Shown here piece after piece: positions 1 to 24,941 of a stretch of 64,000 nt of DNA (within the stretch, counting starts at the first letter, position 1; each line of letters begins with the position of its first letter). Below the pieces are notes generated by a model. The model was given only the letters and a program-made list of their open reading frames with translations, did no database searches and was not told the DNA's origin. Where the stretch lies: the NCBI RefSeq assembly GCF_037975245.1, contig NC_092576.1, forward strand, positions 27,233,611 to 27,297,610, written 5' to 3'. The translations under genes were made by a program, and so were the position numbers. This DNA is from Apostichopus japonicus. Taxonomy: Eukaryota > Echinodermata > Holothuroidea > Aspidochirotida > Stichopodidae.

Positions 1-2093
1 TGTACATAGCATCTGATGGTGGAAGGGTGTGTAGGTGAGTGGCCAGGGAGGAGGTGGGAGGGTGGGTGGGAAGGGGGGGGGCTTGGTATATCAACAAGTT
101 TGTGTCCATCTGTCCGAATCATACTCACAGATGTGTGTACATTGCATCTGATGGTGGAAGGGTGAGTGGCCAGGGAGGAGGTGGGAGGGTGGACGGGAGT
201 GGAGGGGGGGGGGGCTGGGTACATCAACAAGTTTGTGTCCATCTGTCTGAATCATACTCACAGATGTGTGTACATAGCATCTGATGGTGGAAGGGTGTGT
301 AGGTGAGTGGCCAGGGAGGAGGTGGGAGGGTGGCTCGGGGGGGCTGGGTACATCAACGAGTTTGTGTCCATCTGTCCGAATCAGACTCACAGATGTGTGT
401 GCATAGCATCTGACGGTGGAAGGGTGTGTAGGTGAGTGGCCAGGGAGGAGGTGGGAGGGTGGCTGGGAGTGGGGGGGGGCTGGGTACATCAACGAGTTTG
501 TGTCCATCTGTCCGAATCAGACTCACAGATGTGTGTGCATAGCATCTGACGGTGGAAGGGTGTGTAGGTGAGTGGCCAGGGAGGAGGTGGGAGGGTGGCT
601 GGGAGTGGGGGGGAGGGCTGGGTACATCAACGAGTTTGTGTCCATCTGTCCGAATCAGACTCACAGATGTGTGTGCATAGCATCTGACGGTGGAAGGGTG
701 TGTAGGTGAGTGGCCAGGGAGGAGGTGGGAGGGTGGCTGGGAGTGGGGGGGGGGGGGCTGGGTACATCAACAAGTTTGTGTCCATCTGTCCGAATCATAC
801 TCACAGATGTGTGTACATAGCATCTGATGGTGGAAGGGTGTGTAGGTGAGTGGCCAGGGAGGAGGTGGGAGGGTGGCTCGGGGGGGCTGGGTACATCAAC
901 GAGTTTGTGTCCATCTGTCCGAATCAGACTCACAGATGTGTGTACATAGCATCTGACGGTGGAAGGGTGTGTAGGTGAGTGGCCAGGGAGGAGGTGGGAG
1001 GGTGGCTGGGAGTGGGGGGGGGCTGGGTACACAACAAGTTTGTGTCCATCTGTCCGAATCATACTCACAGATGTGTGTACATAGCATCTGACGGTGGAAG
1101 GGTGTGTAGGTGAGTGGCCAGGGAGGAGGTGGGAGGGTGGCTTGGAGTGGGGGGGGGGCTGGGTACATCAACGAGTTTGTGTCCATCTGTCCGAATCAGA
1201 CTCACAGATGTGTGTGCATAGCATCTGACGGTGGAAGGGTGTGTAGGTGAGTGGCCAGGGAGGAGGTGGGAGGGTGGCTGGGAGTGGGGGGGGGGCTGGG
1301 TACATCAACGAGTTTGTGTCCATCTGTCCGAATCAGACTCACAGATGTGTGTGCATAGCATCTGACGGTGGAAGGGTGTGTAGGTGAGTGGCCAGGGAGA
1401 GGTGGGAGGGTGGCTGGGAGTGGGGGGGAGGGCTGGGTACATCAACGAGTTTGTGTCCATCTGTCCGAATCAGACTCACAGATGTGTGTGCATAGCATCT
1501 GACGGTGGAAGGGTGTGTAGGTGAGTGGCCAGGGAGGAGGTGGGAGGGTGGCTGGGAGTGGGGGGGGGGGCTGGGTACATCAACAAGTTTGTGTCCATCT
1601 GTCCGAATCATACTCACAGATGTGTGTACATAGCATCTGATGGTGGAAGGGTGTGTAGGTGAGTGGCCAGGGAGGAGGTGGGAGGGTGGCTCGGGGGGGC
1701 TGGGTACATCAACGAGTTTGTGTCCATCTGTCCCAATCAGACTCACAGATGTGTGTACATAGCATCTGACGGTGGAAGGGTGTGAAGGTGAGTGGCCAGG
1801 GAGGAGGTGGGAGGGTGGCTGGGAGTGGGGGGGGGCTGGGTACACAACAAGTTTGTGTCCATCTGTCCGAATCATACTCACAGATGTGTGTACATAGCAT
1901 CTGACGGTGGAAGGGTGTGTAGGTGAGTGGCCAGGGAGGAGGTGGGAGGGTGGCTTGGAGTGGGGGGGGGGGCTGGGTACATCAACGAGTTTGTGTCCAT
2001 CTGTCCGAATCAGACTCACAGATGTGTGTACATAGCACGTGACGGTGGAAGGGTGTGTAGGTGAGTGGCCAGGGAGGAGGTTGGAGGGTGGGG
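1..2093 (+). repeat. Minisatellite of about 136 bp, ~15-16 copies, derived from a POLR3B exon 3' end plus its 5' splice site
   Basis: Units of about 126-138 bp differ mainly in a poly-G run. Each contains a stretch that reads [19 protein letters not shown] and then RVCR, followed by AG|gtgagtgg. SDGGRVCR joins in phase to RPYIIV at 2456, so the unit contains the 3' part of the POLR3B exon that precedes 2456. Two variants occur: aacaagttt with catactc, and aacgagttt with cagactc. The array starts before the window. The authentic exon copy, which must have an acceptor, is probably upstream. Confidence 0.93.
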
Positions 2094-2455
2094 GGGAGGG
2101 ATGGGGGAATGACTTCATATTTCTTTCTATTAATTGTGCAGCGCAGCGACTGATACCCACCATGGGTGTAACTTGTAGGACTGTGGTTGCTAACTTTAAA
2201 ATCTACTTGGTATTATTTCTTACTCACAAACATTAATGAGTTAAATTTGTGGATTCATTCTAGAAGGTCCCCCCCCCCCCATACCTACAGGTTCATACCT
2301 GACAATAAGCTTTTAGTGTAAGTGTAATTACTTTCAGGGTAACAGGTTTGTGTTTTATGGCTTTTGAGTGTGGTCTGGTAGTAAAACAGTGAATATTTTT
2401 TTTACTGATAAGACAGTATTATGCAACCTTTGCTCTCTCTTCTTTGACACTGCAG

Positions 2456-15807
<13,352 letters not shown>

Positions 15808-16200
15808 GAATTGTCAAGAAAATGAAAACAATGGCTTAAAGGATGAAGAAGTTGACCTCGATGGTAAAAGAAGGGATTAGCGGTGACAGGAGGTGCTCTT
15901 CTAAACAGGGATGAAATGATGATGACGATGGAAAGAAGATGGAGATCTAGCTGATGATGGATTTAGGAAGCTCATCCTCAATCAAGGAAGGGCAGGAAGG
16001 AAGAAAGCAAGAAAGCCAGCAGATAAAGATCAAGTCTGGAGTCTTGTTTTGTGTTGACATCTTCTCTGCAATAATCCATAAAGTCTGCAGGATTATTTTT
16101 CCTAGAGGTGCAGATGAAACTGAGAAGGTGGTGAAGGTTTCATGCATTTTTGAGGAATAAATCCTGCGTAAATGAACTAAGTTGACAATTTTGTTTAGCT
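15808..16200 (+). other. Probable POLR3B 3' UTR with AATAAA at 16156-16161
   Basis: This sequence follows the stop codon directly and has no conserved coding frame. A canonical AATAAA poly(A) signal lies at 16156-16161, about 350 bases after the stop, a typical 3'-UTR length. Another AATAAA occurs near 17814. Which one is used cannot be told from sequence alone. Confidence 0.5.
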
Positions 16201-16809
16201 TACTCATGGAACATCAGGTCTTGTTTTTCTGGATCCTTAATAATGATGTTTAGTCTGGAAAAGTGAAAAACATTGAGCAGTTCATTTTTTTTCATAACTA
16301 ATTGGAAAAGGTTCCATTTAAAAACGAAAATAATATCTTTAACCTGAGAGGAAAATTGTGTATGCATACTCTCGTGTAAGTGGTAACAATCAGTTACATT
16401 TGTAATTTAAATGGCATGGGTTAGCAAACACTTTGTGAAAGTTACAATTGTTAGGTTTACAACAGGTAGCCTTCATTGGTAGGATTTGTTGTGAACCATA
16501 AAGCATGTTTTAGTCTTAAAAAAAAGTAAGTCTTGAATTTGATTTAAAATGATGGGAACCATCGGCTTTACCGGCTTTACTTTTAAGGTCTCCTTTATTG
16601 CTGCCACAAAATATGCTAGGAAAGTTGAATAATCCCGTCAGGTTTGCAAACATCACTTTACCGTGCTCACCTTGAGCATTATGCCATGTTCCTGCATTAA
16701 GAGATCTTATTACTGCATAATGTCCTCAATGACTCGATATAATGCAGGTGACATTCTGGGTAATACTTCGAAAGTGGCAACACTAAAGGACCATTTGATT
16801 GGTGTCTAT

Positions 16810-17320
16810 AAAGCGGCATTGTACATCAGAACATTGTAATGATGTCAGCCTGTAGATGTGCTGTCTGTAATAACAAGTGACATTGTACATCAGAACATTG
16901 TAATGACTTCAGCCTGTAGATGTGCTGTCTGTTATAACAAGTGACATTGTACATCAGAACATTGTAATGATTTCAGCCTATAGATGTGCTGTCTGTTATA
17001 ACAAGTGGCTTTGTACAGCAGAACATTGTAATGATGTCAGCCTGTAGATGTGATAACAAGTAACATTGTACAGCAGAACATTGTAATGATGTCAGTCTGT
17101 AGATGTGCTATCTGTTATAACAAGTGACATTGTATACCAGAACATTGTAATAATGTCAGCCTGTAGATGTGCTATCTGTTATAACAAGTTGCACTGTACA
17201 AAAGAACATTGTAATGATGTCAGTCTGTAGATGTGTTGTCTGTTATAACAAGTGGAATTGTACAGCAGAACATTGTAATGATGTCAGCCTTTAGATGTGC
17301 ACACAGTGGTCATGATTCAT
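16810..17320 (+). repeat. 64-bp tandem repeat, 8 copies, downstream of POLR3B
   Basis: The motif cagaacattgtaatgat recurs at 16827, 16891, 16955, 17019, 17074, 17138, 17202 and 17265, a 64-bp period with one 55-bp unit. Each unit includes gcctgtagatgtgctgtctg and ttataacaagt. It is non-coding. Confidence 0.9.
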
Positions 17321-20300
17321 TGGTGGTCGGTTGTTATTTTAATTTTTTCACAGTTATGAGAATATCTATAAGTAGAGAACTGGGAGTCCTGCTATGTTAT
17401 GTGATAGTTACCAGCACTATCTGTGAGAAGGTTTGATATTGGTTACGGTTTCAATTTGAACTGTTTGTTTCAACTGGTAACGTGTAGGGTGTTAGGTTCT
17501 GCCAGTGAGGTAATGGAATTTGAACAATCGGTCTAGTTCCTTATAGTGCTGTATGTACGTACCTTTGATAGGCTCTGGATGTTGGCGTAAGATTTGATTC
17601 TGTTGCGGTTTGGTTCTGTTTCAATCCTAATACCAGCTTGGTTTCAATGGGTTTTGTTGCCGAAGAAAATTCACATTTGACAGATGAAAGAAGAACATAT
17701 TCTTTGTATCCAGGTATGTTTTGCATTCCTATGTACTGTTTGTCGAAATGATAATATTTAAAGTTGAGATTTGTTTTGCTGCAGAAGCGATCTTAAGCAA
17801 ACAGGAGTGATGTAATAAATGCAAACTTAACCATTTTTTTTTGTTCAAAATATTATTTATGATATTATAATTTTCAACCTTTTGGATGCTATCAGTATGA
17901 ATACACAATAACAGTCATTGGTATATGAATAATTCACCCCAGCTTTACATCTTTCTTTACTTACTGGGTTAAATATTCTCCTTTTTAGTTCCAAAGTAGA
18001 AATGTGAAAGCAGCGATGGGGATGGTATGCATGTATTTGGTTCCTAGTTCATTCACATTGTAAGATGGTAGACTAAAGTAAACACATTTAATGTTTTTGT
18101 GTGAGGTTTTTTTTGGGGGGGGGAGGGGGAGATAATGTATTGCTAGATTCAACACTTCTAGGGTTACAATTCCAACAATGAATAGTAAACTCATGACAAA
18201 TAATAATTCAGTTGAGCTTAAAATGTTACTAGGACAAAGACTTGATCAAGTCTGAGGATGACATCTGACCAGTGATGATAGGAAAACCCAGAGACGTGTA
18301 TTACTTTAAACTTTACAATTTTTATTAAACGAGTTTAATCATGTCAGTTTCAGTCAATCCATGACAAAGAAATCAAAACAAATTGTTTAAAAATAGATTA
18401 ATCTTAGTTTGATAATCTGCATGATAATCAACTAGCATGTAAACTGTCTTACATTACTTAAAATCTGACTTTAATCAATACAGTAATTAACTTGGCTGTA
18501 ACCTGTATGCATTTGCACTTATACCAAAATAGGGCCTAGCCTCTGAAGTGGCAAACATGCAGATAAATTGTAAACGAACATTGTAAAGTTGATCTTAGTT
18601 TTACTTTTATCTGTGTAGTGATTTTCTTCCTTGTCAGTTAACCGTAAAATGCAGGTTTTAATAACAAAAACACCAAACTTTAAATTCGTCATTTAACTAC
18701 CAGAATTGTCCGTGTGTTGACGTTGTTTTTCCTAAGAAAAAACACGAACAAAAATGGTTGTATATACACAAATAAATGTCACAGTCGTAAAATATACTAT
18801 TACCCGGTTAACTGTACTTCTTCATTTTATGCATGTCAGGACCAACACTGCCGTCATGGTCAGAGTCACCTGTATGATGAATGTTCTAACAATTACATTC
18901 GACGGTAATTCCTTGTTCGATTGTTACAGGAGAAACACCATACAAGGTCGCATACTCTGAAGGTTACACAATAACAATTGCCAAGTGGAAAGCTATGTAC
19001 AACTCATAATTGCTTTAGATATTGTAATAATTGATATCATACTGTCTTAACGTTATCAAGTCATCTGAACATTTGAAGATGATGACATTTCTTTAAAGTT
19101 CTAAAGTTACTAAAGGTTCCAAAAGTAAGGTTCCAAAAGACCTTCTTTCTCTATATCTCTCTCTGTAAGTTTCAAACACATTCCAAAATATCGTGAAATG
19201 CCACGATAGATGACGTAATTACAATGCTATAGGACAGATGGTACGACATATTCTCCTTAAAGCTGTATAAAGAATGGCAATCATTTGACCTTTTACCATA
19301 TTTAGGAAAGAGAGTAATTTAAACCTAACATACGACTAATACTAAATGGTGTTTAAAGAACATGGATATTTATATCAAAATGACTCTTATGAAAGGTGGA
19401 TAAGTTGCAGTAAAGATTGATCAATTAAAAGTTACCGTAACCAAAATCTCATAATCCATCAGTCATTATAATTTTGTAAGCAAAATAACGTTCTGCTATT
19501 CTTGTAAGTGCCTATGCGCACACCTTTACCATGTAATTTATAATCACCATGTTTTTATACTTTATCTCCCTTGTTTTCCCTTTGTTTTGTACAGGTGGTA
19601 ACACTTTACTAGTAAAATAATTACAAATACTCGAAAGTGCAGTAAAATTTCAGCTTATGTATACTGTTACCTTTCCATTTACTATATATACCACTATTGA
19701 AAACATTAAAATATTATTCCTCTAATACAAAGATCTTGATTTTCGAGTCAACTTGGCTGTTGGCATTCATTGTTATATTCTTCTGATAACTTTAGACAGA
19801 TAACAACTCACATACAACAAAAGAAGATACATTTTGGGAAAATGTGTAAACAAAGATGATTTCAGAGTACTGACTACATTCACCACATAAACAATAATAA
19901 TTAAAACTCAACCGTTATTAAATTGCAATTAACTGTTTACAGTTTATGTATCTTATATTAATTAAACATATATCTACAGGTAAAATTATTCAAGGATCTA
20001 TCTGCAGTTTTTACCAATAGACTGTTCCTTATGTTATCTTTTTCAATCACCTTACTATGGAATCAAATGAAATTGGAAGCATTAAGGCCATATAGTCCTG
20101 CACAAAGTGTCAGGTTATGTTTACGAGCACGATATGAGTCACGAGCACGAGTCACTCCAAGATTAATGTATGTCGTCCAGTTACAGAGTTGTTGACAATT
20201 AAAAATTCATAATTTTGGACTTTAAATATGAATGTAAGAGACTGACTTCGGTCAGCTTTGATAAGCCAATGAGGCTTTTTTGCGAGTTCCTGCTTGCAGG

Positions 20301-22741
20301 AGGATCCAAAATGCACACATTACAAAAAATATATCGAAATTCCATTAGGGACTTTTATCCCCTCAGGGTATCGTGAAGCAAGTTTCCATTACAATATTCA
20401 TAGTTTTGACATCTTTCATTGTTTTACTGTAACGCAAATTTATCTACAGAATATATCTGACGTCATGTTCACGAGCAAACAGTTCTTATTATGTCTAGCT
20501 ACTTTGAGACTCGCAGAACTAACCATTACGAGGGTCCAAAATACAACCTTGCTAAAACTGCACCGCTAACTCTCTCGAGAACTTGAAGATGCTAAGAATG
20601 GCCAGACTCGAAGGAAAGATAACTCTCTTTGAGATTCATGTCCAGGAGAAATTTGCGTTTTGTTCAACTCGACAATCAACGCGGAGCAGAGACGCTGTCG
20701 GCTACTTCGGCTTATGATCTTACGAGGCATTGTATGTCACTTGCCACTCTTCCTCGCTGTTGATAAAATAAAGCGAGAGAGACGTTACCATATGTGTCAA
20801 ATGATGACATCATTATTGAAAGCTGTTCTAGGTGATTCATGTTGCTTATTATGACTTTTCAATGCAGGCTGATAATCTCTTACTTTAAAACATGAACATG
20901 AAATCAACATATATAATCTCTTATATTGATCTCTACCCATTGAAACTATACTTTTCTTGTTCTAATCTTTTATAGTTAAAGGTTAACTTTCTTTTGATAT
21001 TTTTATGGAGAAGGGGGGGGGGGCATGATGATTGTCCAATGGTACTTTGTATGTTATTTCTGACTTTGATTTGATCTGATTTATTTCACACCAAACATCC
21101 AGAATACAAAACAAGATACATGGTGTAGAGATTACACAGAAAAGTCTGTCCGGGAGACTCATTTCTACTGTGGTCCCTCAGTGTACATCTGACAGCAATG
21201 ATTCCTCAGAATTTTGTATTTTTATATCCCTATGATTTTCTTGGTGATTTTCACTAGTAGGTGTTTTAAATAATTTCAAGGTTGATGAATTATGAGTGAT
21301 TGGTGGAATAACAAACAAGGATTCTCTGAAATTTACTTTTATTAATTAATTATATCAAACTTTATTTGATTACAATTTGAGTCCCTTTCATCATTAGACA
21401 TTGCAGTTCTCGGATTCATTATTTTACATGATAGTCTAATCACAATTAAATATGGACACAAAATGAATAGATACATTAAGAGTCTGAAACTTTCGGAAGC
21501 TTAAATCATTCCTAAATATGGATCGTAGATTTTGTTGAACATAAACAACACTATAACTCATTTCAATTTAACGTTATTAATACTGTGGGGACTGTGGGTT
21601 CTGTCTAGTGTTTGACCAAAACTGGTGAGTGTTTATCAAGGCCTACCTGTAGCGATTCCGGAAGGCTTCGACCTAAGTAAAACGAAATAATAAAATAAAT
21701 AAAATATAAATATTGGGAAATAATGATTGTGATATTATTATTCGTTAATAGTGTGAGCTAAACTATATAGCATTAGAGACCACAAAGTGGAGATGTTGTG
21801 TAGGTTTTATAACAAGAGCCCAAGGGCAATATGGTTCCCTGCTTATAAGCCTATATTTACAAGAGAGCAGAACTGTCCTACAATTGTTATTTGGATGAAC
21901 ACACATTATTATTCTCAAAAATATCACAAATCAACCTTTGGTCCTTTTGAGCACCTGTTGAGAACCAGGTGTCCGATATACGAGGGATATGCACTCTGTC
22001 CTGAATGTTAATAGCTGAAACATGACGTTTATGTTTGGAAATGATCCCTTACCCCATTCACAACTAGTCCCAAAGTATCAACCATGTCAGACCCTGTCAA
22101 TGGGAGTTATTGCTTTGTTTATTAATTTGGTTTTGGCCGCTAACTGACCTTTGGTGACCTTTACAGGCACCAACAACACTTGGACACACCTTCTCACTAT
22201 GGCGGATCTAAATACCAAGTTTAAGTTAAGTTCAACTTTCTTTGTTGAATTACAGTGTACTCAAGCAAGTGTCACAGACACACACAAACTTACACCCACC
22301 TCCCACACACACACACAAAGTTGACTACATAGGTTCTTTTTGCTAAAGCAAGGAACCAAAATGTATCATGATTAACTCTCGTGTAAATTTCCTTCAGGTA
22401 AAAAGTGAGACATTTAAAGGGTTGCACTGATTTTCTTTAACAGCACATGAAGTCGCAACCTAAATCAACGCCGGATATTCAAATAAATATGTATAAACAT
22501 AACGTTTAGCTGTTTAGTGACAATGATGCAGAAATACTGCGTTTAATAGGCCTATGTCATTTGTTACACACAAACCTAAAACCTGAACAATCAAACCCAA
22601 AATTATCGATTACCAGTGGGAACTTGCAGAGCCTCATTCATCTCTACACCCTGCCCACACACACGCCTGCCCACACACATGCCTCCCCCACCCCCCCCTC
22701 TCACACACATTTTCAAATCTGAAGAATATTCCGTGTTTTAC
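17321..22741. other. Intergenic region between the two convergent genes
   Basis: About 5.4 kb of AT-rich DNA with no conserved frame on either strand. It includes a G-run near 18113-18121, another at 21008, an A-rich tail-like stretch near 21685-21715 that could end an old retroposon, and a CA-rich microsatellite at about 22260-22316. The 3' UTR of the NACHT gene may lie here on the minus strand, but I cannot place it. Confidence 0.5.
22655..22710. repeat. CA/CCCCA-rich simple repeat
   Basis: An imperfect cacaca and ccccac tract next to the possible exon at 22742-22789. A related CA tract lies at about 22262-22316. Confidence 0.7.
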
Positions 22742-22789
22742 CTCTTTTGCATAATCAGCATCCGTCAGTTCTTCCTCAATATGCAACTT
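22742..22789 (-). CDS. Possible further exon of the NACHT gene
   Basis: The minus strand reads ttacag|, then 16 codons KLHIEEELTDADYAKE, then |gtaaaa. The phase (0 to 0) would follow the last secure exon at 24844-24941. The acidic helical character resembles the LTEEDV region of the repeat exons, but 48 bp is short enough to be chance. No stop-bearing terminal exon was found beyond it. Confidence 0.3.
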
Positions 22790-24843
22790 CTGTAATTAAA
22801 GCATATACAAGTTGTTAAGGAAAATGATATTCAATCAGGTGCAATGATAGATCATTATAGATGCAGAAGGGGGGTGGGGGTTGCAATGTTTGCCGACTAA
22901 AGATGAAAATACCGGCAGGATGTGTTGATAAACGAAGCATGAGTCCAACGGATTAGGGCCCAGTGGGCAGGTGTCCGCTGAAGCCTGAAAGTCCCATAGT
23001 TGGGGTCAATGCTCACATAAATGCTGAGGTTTACGTTATTTCTCTGCTAAAATGGTGCTTACTTCTACCTATACTATAAGTTGCATATAAGTTTTAAATG
23101 AAATAGGGAATTGTCTACATAACCATTCCAATCTCCTCCCCTCTCTGCACCACGCCCCCTTTCTTTTGTCTTTTCCATTCTCCCTCCTTCTCTTCAGTGG
23201 CGTACTTAGTATAGTTGGAGCCCCGGGCGGATCCTTCCCTTGTCACCTTGTGCAGGGAATGCTACACTGACGTAGGGGTATAAGTGGAGAATTGTTGAGA
23301 TGTTAGGTGGCTTGGATGCAAAATGGTGCTTTTGGCAAGCGTTGAACTGCTTATATGTTTAGGACTTCTTATTCTTCAGTGAATGTTTCTCAACTTCCTT
23401 TTGTTTGATCATCATATTAATTTTAGTAGACAATTCAGACTGACATAAACAACAACAATGATTAGCAAAAATTTGAAAAATGTCCTCCTTTCGTTTAAAA
23501 CTAGCCACTTTTAGCATCCCACATAAATAAATATATGTATTTTTTTATTTGTTGATTATTATAATTTTTTTGAGGGAGGAGGAACCCCCATACTAAAACC
23601 CCCTGCTTAGTATCTACTGCCTCTCTGTTCTCTCCTTTCCTTATTCTTTCTTCTCTTCTTTTCTTCTCTTATTCCCTCTTTTTTTTCTTTCCATTTTGCT
23701 GACTGGTACAAAATGTTGCCAAATGCATTGGTGAATGGGAAGGGGGGGGATGCACAGCTGCACACCCCATCTAGCTACAGCCATATGTTCAATGCATACT
23801 AAAAAATATGAACACCAATTGGGGGGGGGGCTTCACACCAGCACACACCCCCTAGTACAGCCATGTGTTCAATGGTTATTTCTGATATTTGGTTACTTAC
23901 CGTAGCCTTGTCTCATCTCACTATAAACATTTATCAACAAAAGTCGATATGTGTAACATGAACATTTTAATATAGGGAGTTTTCATATGACGGAAAAGAT
24001 CATAAAGTAGCAGATACTTTTTAGTTGGTTGTTAGAACTTTTGTTCTATAATTTCTTTGGCATGAAAGTGTTCTAGTTGTCTTTTTTAATGACGTCATGG
24101 TTGTAGCTAGCTCTTCTGTACTTTACGCTGGCAGTGATTGCAATTATTTAATATTTAATTATCATTTTGTAATAACTTTGGTTTGATATTTAAAGTAGAA
24201 GACGGGAAGGAAATAAGTCATAACAAATAGGAATTTACAATGGTTAACCATAATATGTTAGACTTTTTTGACTTGTATCCAAACGATTTACTGCAGGAAA
24301 TGCATAGAAATATTATGATCTTCTGATAAGACCATAGATTCAAATGAAAAATTCAAAACTGTATAACATACACAGTACTTAGATTATTGAAACTGTCTTT
24401 ACAGTCCATTTCTATTCCGAATGCCATGAACATGGAATTTCACTAATTTAAAGCGAATTTAAACTCGGAATTTCACATTTATGAATCTGCCTGATGTGTG
24501 AGCAAAATGGATGGTGGTGGAGGTGGGCGGTACGTATGTGAAGGAAATCTATATTAGTTGGAGCAGCATCTGTATGATTTCGGAAATTAACGCCGTAAAG
24601 TAAACTTCTTAAACCAATAACCTCAAACCTATGAAGAGCAACAAGAATGTGTATCTGCACTCCGTCTGGATCTTTTTTTACGCTTTAGTGTTTAAAGCAA
24701 ACTGATGGCAACAACTATAATGTATACTAAAAGATGGACTTAGGTGGAAACTCATTTCTTTTAAACTGTCTACGACATATGAAACTATGTTTGCACCTAA
24801 AGTAAATAGTTAAAGGTAACGATAACTCACACGCATTACTTAC
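22790..24843. other. Flank or intron on the 3' side of the NACHT gene
   Basis: Low-complexity and transposon-like DNA with two G-runs (23742 and 23820) followed by similar text (cacaccccat-tag-acagcc) that marks a small dispersed or duplicated repeat. No exon on either strand is convincing. Confidence 0.45.
23195..23616. mobile_element. Possible short non-autonomous hAT-like element
   Basis: The left end is CAGTGGCGTACTTAGTA. The right end, cttagtatctactg, is an imperfect inverse of it. There is no coding capacity inside. The flanks are pyrimidine-rich, so a target-site duplication cannot be judged. Confidence 0.3.
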
Positions 24844-24941
24844 AGGAAAGAATGATTCAGGATCTTTGTGCAGACGCCAGCGACCAGACTGAAGATCCAG
24901 ACGATACTGGCGTTCCTTATTTCCGTAAGGAATCCAGAAAA
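24844..24941 (-). CDS. NACHT gene exon 15: module 3, exon c (LQSGxW type), extended
   Basis: It encodes FWIPYGNKERQYRLDLQSGR then WRLHKDPESFFP, 98 bp, phase 1 to 0, acceptor ttttacag|TT, donor TTCCT|gtaagt. Its tail is 13-14 residues longer than in the sister exons, and I find no fourth module exon after it, so it may lead into a distinct C-terminus. Confidence 0.75.

Noticed and set aside
91-2163. Long minus-strand open frames, up to 274 codons, rich in proline and histidine
   Set aside because: They are the antisense of the 136-bp minisatellite; repetition keeps the frame open by chance. The meaningful strand is plus, where the unit encodes the POLR3B exon end.
18240-18310. Second hammerhead-like motif (ctgaggatgacatctgacc...)
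   Set aside because: The GAAA part is separated and the stem does not pair cleanly; the resemblance is too weak.
24448-24660. A fourth module exon after exon 24844-24941
   Set aside because: The 70-codon frame shows none of the VKRL-type residues (ELLQ, LLE-AS) and has no matching splice borders.
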